NCBI GenBank assembly: GCA_038046465.1 | Contig: JBBSWB010000084.1 | Location: 1-22,519, forward strand | DNA length: 22,519 bases | Origin: JBBSWB01 sp038046465 | Lineage (GTDB): Archaea; Nanobdellota; Nanobdellia; Woesearchaeales; GW2011-AR9 | Direction of reading: 5' to 3' | Part shown: positions 7,831 through 13,580 of the stretch, one piece after another | Layout of the letters: every line of letters begins with the position of its first letter | Position numbering within the stretch: the stretch's first letter is position 1 | The notes under the pieces: model-generated | Database searches by the model: none | What the model saw: the letters and a program-made list of their open reading frames with translations, nothing else | Told to the model about the DNA's origin: nothing | Position numbers and translations under genes: made by a program

Positions 7831-7869
7831 CATGAAGAAATACATAAATTAGTTAAAGATTATTTTTAA
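7831..7869 (+). pseudogene. decayed copy of the last 12 codons of the YdjM-like gene
   Basis: Reading from 7831 gives HEEIHKLVKDYF and a stop. The YdjM-like gene ends HEEAHKLIKDYF. The nucleotide match over 39 bases is strong, with mostly third-position changes, and continues weakly past the stop. No upstream part of the gene is present. This is best read as the remnant of a duplicated or displaced paralogue. Confidence 0.55.
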
Positions 7870-7875
7870 AAAATT

Positions 7876-8220
7876 TTAATCCTTGCGATTAGGAAGATAA
7901 GGCATTATAACACGAGCAATCTGTTCTAAATTTTCAGTAGCTTCATCACGCTTTCGAGTAGCTATCTCAAGTTCTCTTTTGAACTTTTGTTCAGCTCGTT
8001 CAACAGCCCCTTCATACCAGCTTTCATAATCCCCATGGATTTCTCGAATAAATGAAACAAATCCTTCTTCTGTTTTTGGCATATAACTAACCAGTTGGGA
8101 CCACACCCGAGAATATTCTTTGACATCGGGGTCGCCCCATTCTAATTTCTCTTTATTTCTAATTTTTCCTTCAAGTATCCTTAATTGATCTATAAAATCG
8201 AAAGGTTTATCGTCATCCAT
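7876..8220 (-). CDS. small charged helical protein, unknown
   Basis: The product is 114 residues and very rich in Glu, Lys and Arg. The N-terminal part has two helices (FIDQLRILEGKIRNKEKLEWGDPD, split by a turn). A central segment has several Trp and Tyr residues (EYSRVWSQLVSYMP, GDYESWYEGA). A long coiled-coil-like helix (about 72-105) follows. No membrane segment, signal peptide or catalytic motif is visible. I do not recognise a family. An AT-rich TATA-like stretch (TTAAATTAATAA, about 8243-8254) lies 25-30 nt upstream of the ATG, fitting a leaderless gene. Confidence 0.55.
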   Translation of the reverse strand: MDDDKPFDFIDQLRILEGKIRNKEKLEWGDPDVKEYSRVWSQLVSYMPKTEEGFVSFIREIHGDYESWYEGAVERAEQKFKRELEIATRKRDEATENLEQIARVIMPYLPNRKD

Positions 8221-8278
8221 TTTGATTACAACTCTGTTATTAATTTAACCTATTGGTGATATTTTACAAACTTTGTTT

Positions 8279-8286
8279 AAAAAAAA
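8279..8286 (-). terminator. oligo-T terminator after the minus-strand RNA
   Basis: Eight consecutive T on the minus strand directly follow the closing helix of the 8288-8465 RNA, the usual archaeal termination signal. Confidence 0.55.
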
Positions 8287-8287
8287 T

Positions 8288-8465
8288 GGGGCCGCGAGGA
8301 CTTTCAGCAATATGCCTTTGAACCCCGGTTGGAAGCTATCCTGTACGAGCAGTTACCTTCATCGATAGTACGATTGCACCTACTCCGTAACCCCGAGCTC
8401 CAGTGATAATTGTTTCACAAACAATCCGTAAGGACTTTCTTGCGACCAAACTACACTACGGCCCC
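8288..8465 (-). ncRNA. structured RNA gene, possibly an RNase P RNA-like molecule
   Basis: This 178-nt, GC-richer element lies in a 428-nt intergenic region. Its ends pair perfectly: GGGGCCG with CGGCCCC (8459-8465/8288-8294). Inside are a 7-bp hairpin (8419-8425/8409-8415) and a long arm. The arm is built from 8396-8402 with 8330-8337, 8380-8389 with 8344-8352, and a terminal ATCG/CGAT hairpin (8371-8374/8361-8364). A G-U pair in the arm favours the minus strand. A TATA-like TTATTAAA lies 26-33 nt upstream, and eight T follow the 3' end (8286-8279). AAGAAAGTCC near the 5' end and GGCATAT near the 3' end resemble RNase P conserved regions I and V. They could form a P4-like helix with a bulged U. 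Other conserved P RNA parts are not clear, so the identity is tentative; an RNA gene is more secure. Confidence 0.6.
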
Positions 8466-8490
8466 GATAAGAACATAAATCTATAAACAG

Positions 8491-8499
8491 TTTAATAAT
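8491..8499. promoter_or_regulatory. shared bidirectional TATA element between two RNA genes
   Basis: TTTAATAAT reads as a TATA-like box on both strands. Its centre is about 30 nt from the start of the leftward RNA (8465) and about 29 nt from the start of the rightward RNA (8524). The symmetry fits divergent transcription from one site. Confidence 0.45.
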
Positions 8500-8523
8500 T
8501 TTACTATTTTATTCCAAATTTAC

Positions 8524-8645
8524 AAAAGTCGCCTTGGCCGGTGTCTTCGCCTTTTTCTCGCTGTTTATCGTTAGAAAAAGTAACTTAATTTAGTCTTACG
8601 AAAAATTTAGCTCAGCCACCCATTTGGCCTAGGCGGCGACTTTTT
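8524..8645 (+). ncRNA. structured RNA gene, unknown class
   Basis: A 122-nt element is closed by a perfect 10-bp helix, AAAAGTCGCC with GGCGACTTTT (8524-8533/8635-8644). Stacked inside are GGCC with GGCC (8536-8539/8626-8629), GGTG with CACC (8540-8543/8617-8620) and an 8-bp hairpin CTTTTTCT/AGAAAAAG (8551-8558/8573-8580). The shared TATA element lies about 25-33 nt upstream, and a T5 run ends it. It converges on the stop codon of the radical SAM gene (8649). I could not match it to SRP, 5S, a tRNA or a known riboswitch. The strand is inferred from promoter spacing. On the minus strand it could instead be part of the radical SAM mRNA's 3' end. Confidence 0.5.
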
Positions 8646-8648
8646 ATT

Positions 8649-10109
8649 TTATTCCACTACTTCTCCTACAATGCTTCTCAGCATGTGGTCTACTACTTTC
8701 ACGGAAATCTTTTTCTTTAAAGGCAATCTTCCTTTTATGCCGATTATCAGCGGATAAGTGCCGTACTGCCTACAAAAGGTCGTCTTGCCGTCGTACATTT
8801 CCGTATAAACATCATGAAGAACAGTTCCTTTTGGCACTACTTTTTTCAACATTTCAAAATCAATCTTTTGCCGGATTTCATTTCTCCATTTCCAATAATA
8901 TTTATTATTCTTTCTTAGAAATTTATTTCCGCCGTGTTTCTCAAGGTAAGTTCCCGGCAATATAGCAACCTGCCGGAGATTGATTCGTCTAACTAATAAA
9001 TTTTCAGCAAGTATTTTATTCAATGCTTCCATATTTTTCTGATGTGTTTCTTTATTTTCATCGAGCAGTCCAAAAATAAGATTGATCCCTGGAAGAAATT
9101 TAGGCAAACCATTTTTTCCTCTTTCTGCACCATATTTATTTATGATTCTAATTGCCTTCAGCGCAGTTTCTGGTGTAGTATTCAATAAGTTTGCGGAGAT
9201 TACCTTTTCATCAAAACTTTCTATACCTAAAGCAGCAACATTGCCGGGCGTGCAATATTCAACAATGGCTTTAGTGATTTCTTCTCCCGATTTGGAAACA
9301 ACTGAATTAGGATTAACATTATCAATATGCAAGGTTTCTATTTTTGGGCATGATTTACGGATTTCTTTAAGCAGTTCTATCGGTTGATCAGCAGAATAAA
9401 AGTCGGCTTGTTTTCCTAAGCGAAAATGTCTTGCTCCGTGGTCGTAAAAAGCTTTTATTTCTTTGACGATAGCCGCTTTCTTCCGGTTTAAGAAACAACT
9501 TTTTATCGGTTCAGTACAAAAACTACATTTGCCAACTTTACAGCCTCGTCCGGTTTCAATTTCAATCACTCTCTGATGAGGGATTTGAGTTAAGATTTCT
9601 GTACTGGGAATTATAAATTTATTTAATTCTGTAAACGAAAAAGAATATTCTTTAACTTCGTCAAAAAAATCTAAATTTGCTTTCTCAGCAAATTTTCCTC
9701 CCTCCAGCTGCGTTCCAAAAAAAGCCGGCCCGGTAAGAATTTTTTTCATCGGCAGATCTTTTAGCAAAGGGATTACTTCGGTTAAAGTACCGGGAAGAGC
9801 AGTAAGATATTTTCCCGGAACATGGACGCCGATAATTACAATAAGCGCCTCGGTTTTGTTTAGAATTTCTTCTGCGCTGTTTTTAGTTAAATTGTAAATT
9901 AAAATATTGGTTTTTTCTTTTTCAGTCGGCTCTTTTTTTATATTATTATATTTTTTCCACAATCTCAAATCATCAATAGTCAAATAAGTAACTTCGTGTC
10001 CTTCTTGCTTCAATTTGCCGTAAATATATCTAGGGTAAACCCCTAAATAAGGAGGAACCCCTAATCCGGAAGCTTCATCGGTATAGCAATCTAAGATAGT
10101 GTAGTGCAT
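8649..10109 (-). CDS. COG1031-type radical SAM Fe-S oxidoreductase
   Basis: The product is 486 residues. The N-terminus (TILDCYTDEASGLGVPPYLGVYPRY, split at GLG) is the characteristic opening of the archaeal COG1031 proteins and leads into a Rossmann-like domain. The radical SAM cluster is in EIETGRGCKVGKCSFCTEP near residue 195, with cysteine spacing C-x4-C-x2-C rather than the usual C-x3-C-x2-C. A longer first gap is, as I recall, normal in this group. HFRLGKQADFYS and GLDEN in the barrel match the family. The C-terminal region (about 380-486) has further conserved-looking Cys and Tyr residues. The reaction is not known. A TATA-like box about 27 nt upstream and no ribosome-binding site indicate a leaderless gene. 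Confidence 0.85.
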   Translation of the reverse strand: MHYTILDCYTDEASGLGVPPYLGVYPRYIYGKLKQEGHEVTYLTIDDLRLWKKYNNIKKEPTEKEKTNILIYNLTKNSAEEILNKTEALIVIIGVHVPGKYLTALPGTLTEVIPLLKDLPMKKILTGPAFFGTQLEGGKFAEKANLDFFDEVKEYSFSFTELNKFIIPSTEILTQIPHQRVIEIETGRGCKVGKCSFCTEPIKSCFLNRKKAAIVKEIKAFYDHGARHFRLGKQADFYSADQPIELLKEIRKSCPKIETLHIDNVNPNSVVSKSGEEITKAIVEYCTPGNVAALGIESFDEKVISANLLNTTPETALKAIRIINKYGAERGKNGLPKFLPGINLIFGLLDENKETHQKNMEALNKILAENLLVRRINLRQVAILPGTYLEKHGGNKFLRKNNKYYWKWRNEIRQKIDFEMLKKVVPKGTVLHDVYTEMYDGKTTFCRQYGTYPLIIGIKGRLPLKKKISVKVVDHMLRSIVGEVVE

Positions 10110-10186
10110 ATTTAGGTATTTTTAATTTTGGTTTATAAAAGCTTCTACTCTATTGATACAATATACATATCTTAACCTATAAGTGC

Positions 10187-10195
10187 TATAATAAT
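10187..10195 (+). promoter_or_regulatory. probable TATA box of the kinase operon
   Basis: TATAATAAT is centred at about 10191. A transcription start 25-27 nt downstream would fall near 10217, at the start of the folded leader. The surrounding sequence is AT-rich, so other boxes are possible. Confidence 0.35.
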
Positions 10196-10213
10196 AATCT
10201 ATTTAAAAGAAGT

Positions 10214-10342
10214 CTCGATTTTATTTTTTAGTCAAAACGGGTGGTTTAGACTTTTACTAATGGGTGTAATCAAATTGCGCCCTTAGTATATTTTAATTGA
10301 ATGCAATTTAAAGTTAATTTGATTTAGTGCCGTTTAGTCGAG
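10214..10342 (+). promoter_or_regulatory. multi-hairpin 5' leader of the nucleoside-kinase operon, riboswitch-like
   Basis: CTCGA (10214-10218) pairs with TCGAG (10338-10342), and AAACGG (10235-10240) pairs with CCGTTT (10330-10335), closing a junction. Inside are two hairpins. The first is a 15-bp stem with one bulged T and a CAA loop (10255-10260 and 10262-10270 with 10274-10288). The second is an 8-bp stem with one bulge and an AATG loop (10292-10299/10304-10312). The two wobble pairs of the first hairpin favour the plus strand. The domain ends about 90 nt before the first operon ATG. No known riboswitch consensus was recognised. An independent small RNA is the alternative. Confidence 0.4.
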
Positions 10343-10357
10343 TTATTTAGTTTAAAG

Positions 10358-10435
10358 ATGTTAAAAAAGGTGGTAAAAATTAATAGTTTTAAACTTAAAA
10401 GCGTTGTAATTATAAATAAAGAGGTGGATTTCTAA
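10358..10435 (+). CDS. possible 25-residue leader peptide overlapping the first kinase gene
   Basis: An ATG at 10358 opens a 25-codon basic reading frame (MLKKVVK start). Its TAA shares a base with the next ATG (TAATG, 10433-10437), an arrangement typical of translational coupling. There is no clear ribosome-binding site for the short frame. The strong GAGGTGG before the kinase gene lies inside it. Chance is a real alternative. Confidence 0.22.
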   Translation: MLKKVVKINSFKLKSVVIINKEVDF

Positions 10436-11046
10436 TGGTATATAAAATATGTTTCTCTTCTACACACGGTGTAGGAAAAACGGCTTTGGCTGCTTACGTT
10501 GAGGGCAATTTAATATTTGGTCGAGGGGTTCGTAAGGTTAAAAGGATTGAAGAACTTTCTACCCGCGCTCGAGATTCCGGCTTACCGATTAATGAAAACA
10601 CTACTTTAGCAGCCCAGATGTGGATTCAACACCAACAATTTGCTGATGAAATCTTTAATACTGAAGCTCGGACAACTTCTCCCCCAAATGAAGTCGTTAT
10701 TTGCGACCGTGGTCCGGAAAATTATTGTTATTTAAAACGCCGTTTCGGAGAAAACGAATCAGCATTACAGATGACTTTAGGGCATTTGAAGTGGTTTCCT
10801 TATTCGCGCATTTATCTTTTACCTATAGTAACGGGCTCTTCTTTAGTAGATGATGGGGTGCGCTCGGTTGATTTTGCTTTTCAGCAAGAAATGGACCAGG
10901 AGATTAGGCAGTTTTTTAATAAATATTCCATTGAACACATCGAACTGCCGCAGCCTAAAGAAGATTTTCGCAGCGATTGGGGAAAAATGGTTGTTAATCA
11001 AACTTTAAAAGATCTTAATAAACCCGAAGAATATTTAATCAGGTGA
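10435..11046 (+). CDS. P-loop AAA_28/NadR-like nucleotide or nucleoside kinase
   Basis: The product is 203 residues. The phosphate-binding loop is STHGVGKT (residues 9-16). A DR motif follows a hydrophobic strand (VVICDRGPENY, Asp91-Arg92), as in the DRS/ERS motif of deoxynucleoside and thymidylate kinases. GLPINENTTLAAQMW (near 50-65) fits the AAA_28/NadR-like family. The start has GAGGTGG about seven bases upstream. The stop TGA lies in the ribosome-binding site of the next gene (AGGTGAGACC then ATG), so translation is coupled. It is first of three different P-loop genes in a row, which suggests salvage of nucleosides or cofactor precursors. The exact substrate cannot be read. Confidence 0.75.
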   Translation: MVYKICFSSTHGVGKTALAAYVEGNLIFGRGVRKVKRIEELSTRARDSGLPINENTTLAAQMWIQHQQFADEIFNTEARTTSPPNEVVICDRGPENYCYLKRRFGENESALQMTLGHLKWFPYSRIYLLPIVTGSSLVDDGVRSVDFAFQQEMDQEIRQFFNKYSIEHIELPQPKEDFRSDWGKMVVNQTLKDLNKPEEYLIR

Positions 11047-11050
11047 GACC

Positions 11051-11785
11051 ATGGGCGTTGGTGTAATCGGAATAGCGGGACATATCGGTTCGGGTAAAAG
11101 CGAAACCATGAACTATTTACAGCAGCATAAAAGCGAATTAGAGCGATTTGTTGGTAAAGATGTAGTTGAAAAAGACCGAGTTAGGTTTCTGCCGGAATAT
11201 GTTGATACCGTCGGTTTAGATTTATTTTATAGAGATCCCCACACTTATGCTGACGATTTCGAAGAAAGTTTATTGCATTCTCGAAAAATTAGGCATTGCA
11301 ATGCTAAGATCAGCCCAGGTATAGTGGTTGTAGAACGGACCATGCTGGAAGGATTTCATATTTTTTGCCAAAATTCTAGAGATAGCGGATTTTTATCGGC
11401 AGCAGGGTATGCAGAGTGTGAAAAGTTTGTAAAGAAAACCGTCGCTAAACTTAAGACTGCTGAACAGCAAAGATGGAGCGAATCATTATTAGTATATCAC
11501 AAAATCCGTAATGAAGATTTAAGTATTTTAGTGGAACGTCAAATGAAAAGAAAACGGGAAGGTGAGGAAGGAATCAGTCAGGGTTATAATGTGGCGATTC
11601 AAGAGGGTTATAACCAATTTTTTGATGCAAATAACCTAAATCAAATTTATGGGCGGTGGGGATTGCAACCTCCCACCGTCTTAGAAATAGATGCTTCAAT
11701 AGATTTCAATAAAGACCCCAATTATCATCGCCAAATTTTAGATAAAATTATCAGCACTTTAGAGGTGAATTTAAGTGGGAAATAA
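11051..11785 (+). CDS. deoxynucleoside kinase-like P-loop protein
   Basis: The product is 244 residues. The P-loop is GHIGSGKS (10-17). After a strand, VVVERTMLEGF places Glu95-Arg96 in the position of the ERS motif that binds substrate in deoxynucleoside kinases. RQMKRKREGEE (near 171-181) matches the Arg-rich lid that closes over ATP. The length suits the dNK family (PF01712-like), though it is diverged. Its start follows the upstream stop by 4 nt, and the stop overlaps the next gene by 11 nt, so the three genes form one translational unit. Substrate base preference is not predictable. Confidence 0.75.
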   Translation: MGVGVIGIAGHIGSGKSETMNYLQQHKSELERFVGKDVVEKDRVRFLPEYVDTVGLDLFYRDPHTYADDFEESLLHSRKIRHCNAKISPGIVVVERTMLEGFHIFCQNSRDSGFLSAAGYAECEKFVKKTVAKLKTAEQQRWSESLLVYHKIRNEDLSILVERQMKRKREGEEGISQGYNVAIQEGYNQFFDANNLNQIYGRWGLQPPTVLEIDASIDFNKDPNYHRQILDKIISTLEVNLSGK

Positions 11786-12580
11786 AAATACTCATAGACT
11801 TACTTTAGACCAAAGAATTAAAATTCAAGAAGAGATGAATGCGTTAACTCAACCGGTTACCGGGAAATGGTTATCACTTAATCCTGCGGAAGCAGTAATT
11901 GAAGCCATTCGTTGTGAAAAAGAATTAAAACAATATCTAACCGACCATAAAACCTTCCTTACCATCGCCGGTAATATTGGTTTAGGCAAAACTACTTTTG
12001 CCAGAATTATGTCCCATGGTTTAGACATAAACGGCTGTTACGAGTTAGATGCAGAAAAAGACCATATTAATGATGAATTATTAGCTAAATTTTTAGGCGA
12101 TAAGCCCAAGTATTGTTTTCAATTGCAGCAGCATCTTCTGACCAAAAGATTGTCTTTTCGGAAATATAATGCGGCTAAAAGCGGCAGTTGTATAGAAGAT
12201 CGTACTCCTGAAGAAGATCCCGGTGTTTTTCATCAGTTCTTTCATCAACGAGGTTATCTTACTGATCAACAATTAAAGCAATTGGAAGAGGAAGCAATTA
12301 CTGCTTATCGGTCTGCACCTCATTCAGATTTAATGATTATTCTTCAAGGCAGCCCAGAATTATCGCGATTAAGGATTCTACAGCGCGGCCGGCCAGAAGA
12401 ATTAAAAGCCTGGCGTCTGGAAGAAGAATTGCGCCCCATGGCTGAATTATATGGAGATTTTCCAGGTTTAGTCGAAAAATACGACCTGCATGCCGGACCA
12501 ATCCTTACCTTTGATTTGGATTGCCTCGATATAACTAATCGCGTACACGAAGGATATATTTGTGAGCAGATCTTGGATAG
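11775..12580 (+). CDS. deoxynucleoside kinase, 3' end lost in the gap
   Basis: At least 268 residues are visible; the gene runs into the run of N at 12581. The GTG start at 11775 has GAGGTG seven bases upstream. The P-loop is GNIGLGKT (66-73). IEDRTPEED (Asp142-Arg143) and FHQFFHQRGYL match the substrate side. QRGRPEE (203-209), after LQGSPELSRLRIL, is the lid motif typical of deoxyadenosine/deoxyguanosine kinases. Of the three operon members this one is closest to the canonical dNK family. An N-terminal extension of about 60 residues before the P-loop is unusual. It may phosphorylate deoxynucleosides taken from a host or the environment; that is inference. Confidence 0.85.
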
Positions 12581-12680
12581 NNNNNNNNNNNNNNNNNNNN
12601 NNNNNNNNNNNNNNNNNNNNNNNNNNNNNNNNNNNNNNNNNNNNNNNNNNNNNNNNNNNNNNNNNNNNNNNNNNNNNNNN
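12581..12680. other. assembly gap (100 N)
   Basis: Exactly 100 unknown bases, a conventional scaffold gap of unknown true length. It hides the end of the third kinase gene and anything before tRNA-Ile. Confidence 0.98.
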
Positions 12681-12683
12681 ATT

Positions 12684-12757
12684 GGCCTTGTAGCTTAGCC
12701 TGGTAGAGCGCACGACTGATAATCGTGAGGTCCCGAGTTCAAATCTCGGCAGGGCCA
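12684..12757 (+). tRNA. tRNA-Ile(GAT)
   Basis: A complete 74-nt cloverleaf. The acceptor GGCCTTG pairs with CAGGGCC with one G-U, the D stem is GCTT/GAGC, the anticodon stem is CACGA/TCGTG with loop CTGATAA, and the T arm is CCGAG/CTCGG with TTCAAAT. The anticodon GAT reads AUC/AUU, giving isoleucine. There is no intron and no encoded CCA. Confidence 0.95.
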
Positions 12758-12758
12758 C

Positions 12759-12766
12759 TTTTTTTT
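12759..12766 (+). terminator. oligo-T terminator of tRNA-Ile
   Basis: Eight T begin one base after the discriminator base. Confidence 0.6.
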
Positions 12767-12816
12767 AAAATAGATTTAAAAATATAATTAAAGCAACACA
12801 AATATTTTTTTATGCA

Positions 12817-12908
12817 CAAAAATTTCGCTAGAGATTTTTGTACGGGGTCTAAAACCCCGCCATTTATGGCGAAATTTTTGGCATTCTAAAAATCTGCGGC
12901 AGATTTTT
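12817..12908. repeat. cluster of nested inverted repeats
   Basis: CAAAAATTTCGC (12817-12828) is perfectly complementary to GCGAAATTTTTG (12869-12880). Between them lie a CGGGGT/ACCCCG hairpin (12843-12848/12854-12859) and CGCCA/TGGCG around TTTA. Directly after comes a 9-bp hairpin AAAAATCTG/CAGATTTTT (12888-12896/12900-12908). The stretch has no gene. It could be a mini mobile element, a 3' processing structure or a leader of the Nudix gene. Confidence 0.5.
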
Positions 12909-12936
12909 ATAATAATTCAACTTTTTTTATAAAAAT

Positions 12937-13368
12937 ATGATCTATACGGAGAAACCTCAAGAGTTTTATTCTAAATTTGATGTAGTTAGTTGTTTTGTAG
13001 AACATAACGGGGAAATTCTTTTACTTCATCGACAAGACCATAAACCGCAAGGCAATACCTGGGGAGTTTCTGCCGGAAAAGTCGATGGTGGAGAACAAGT
13101 CTTAGAAGCAATGGTCAGGGAAATCTACGAAGAGACCGGATTCAAATTGGTCCCCTCGCAACTTGCTTATTTTGGAAAACTTTATGTTAAATATCCGAAA
13201 TTTGATTTTATTTACCATATTTTTCATACCAAATTGGATAAACAGCCGGAAGTGGTTATAGCTCCTAATGAACATAAATCTTTCAATTGGATTTCTCCAG
13301 AAAAGGCATTAGAAATGTCTTTAATTCAAGACTTAGATGCATGCATTAAATTATTCTATAAGATTTGA
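12937..13368 (+). CDS. Nudix hydrolase
   Basis: The product is 143 residues. It carries a full Nudix box from Gly47: GKVDGGEQVLEAMVREIYEE, followed by TGF, matching G-x5-E-x7-REUxEExGU. The upstream strand has HNGEILLLHRQDHKPQGNTWG, typical of small single-domain enzymes that clear or regulate nucleoside diphosphate-linked compounds. The substrate is unknown. The length is normal and the gene looks intact. There is no ribosome-binding site; AT-rich TATA-like DNA lies 25-33 nt upstream, so a leaderless start is likely. A dNTP or oxidised-nucleotide role would suit the nearby kinase operon, but that is only proximity. Confidence 0.92.
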   Translation: MIYTEKPQEFYSKFDVVSCFVEHNGEILLLHRQDHKPQGNTWGVSAGKVDGGEQVLEAMVREIYEETGFKLVPSQLAYFGKLYVKYPKFDFIYHIFHTKLDKQPEVVIAPNEHKSFNWISPEKALEMSLIQDLDACIKLFYKI

Positions 13369-13417
13369 TTGAATAATCATAAACTTATTTTTCACTTCCC
13401 TTCAGCAATTAGGAATC

Positions 13418-13426
13418 TTTAAATAA
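13418..13426 (+). promoter_or_regulatory. TATA box for the 13443-13553 RNA
   Basis: TTTAAATAA lies 18-26 nt before the predicted RNA start. Essentially the same box (TTTAAATAG) precedes the genes at 1447 and 14577. Confidence 0.45.
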
Positions 13427-13442
13427 CGAATTACCCTCTTTA

Positions 13443-13553
13443 GTTCTGAACTCAAAGGATAAATCTTAAACCGACGCTCTCTCTGGAGAGCGATGTACCT
13501 GAGATTATGTCTCAGCGTCGTGGTTAAGGATTCCTAGATTGAGTTCAGTAGTA
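13443..13553 (+). ncRNA. structured RNA gene, unknown class
   Basis: About 110 nt with a perfect 10-bp closing helix, CTGAACTCAA with TTGAGTTCAG (13446-13455/13539-13548). A second helix of about eight pairs with one or two bulges lies inside it (13463-13471/13522-13531), followed by CGACG with CGTCG (13472-13476/13516-13520). Two hairpins sit at the end: CGCTCTC/GAGAGCG (13475-13481/13486-13492) and CTGAGA/TCTCAG (13499-13504/13510-13515). The first hairpin and the CGACG helix compete for two bases. A TATA box upstream and T6 downstream support a plus-strand gene. No coding frame fits. I do not recognise the class; the CUGAGA is not in a TPP riboswitch context. Confidence 0.6.
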
Positions 13554-13554
13554 C

Positions 13555-13560
13555 TTTTTT
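13555..13560 (+). terminator. oligo-T terminator of the 13443-13553 RNA
   Basis: Six T follow the closing helix by about six bases. Confidence 0.45.
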
Positions 13561-13580
13561 ATAGAAAGATATTCCTAAAA

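Noticed and set aside
8288..8465. tRNA with a large insert (5' end looks like GGGGCCGTAGTG, and GGTTCAAA occurs near the 3' side)
   Set aside because: No T stem closes around the TTCAAA and no D stem or anticodon arm can be formed.
8524..8645. SRP RNA or 5S rRNA
   Set aside because: The conserved SRP helix 8 and Alu motifs and the 5S core sequences were not found, and the length does not suit SRP RNA.
12581..12698. Continuation of the third kinase reading frame through the gap into tRNA-Ile
   Set aside because: The frame passes only through unknown bases and then into a tRNA gene, so it is an artefact of the gap.
13499..13515. TPP riboswitch because of CUGAGA
   Set aside because: The motif is part of a simple hairpin and the other conserved TPP segments are missing; the element ends in a terminator with no thiamine gene after it.
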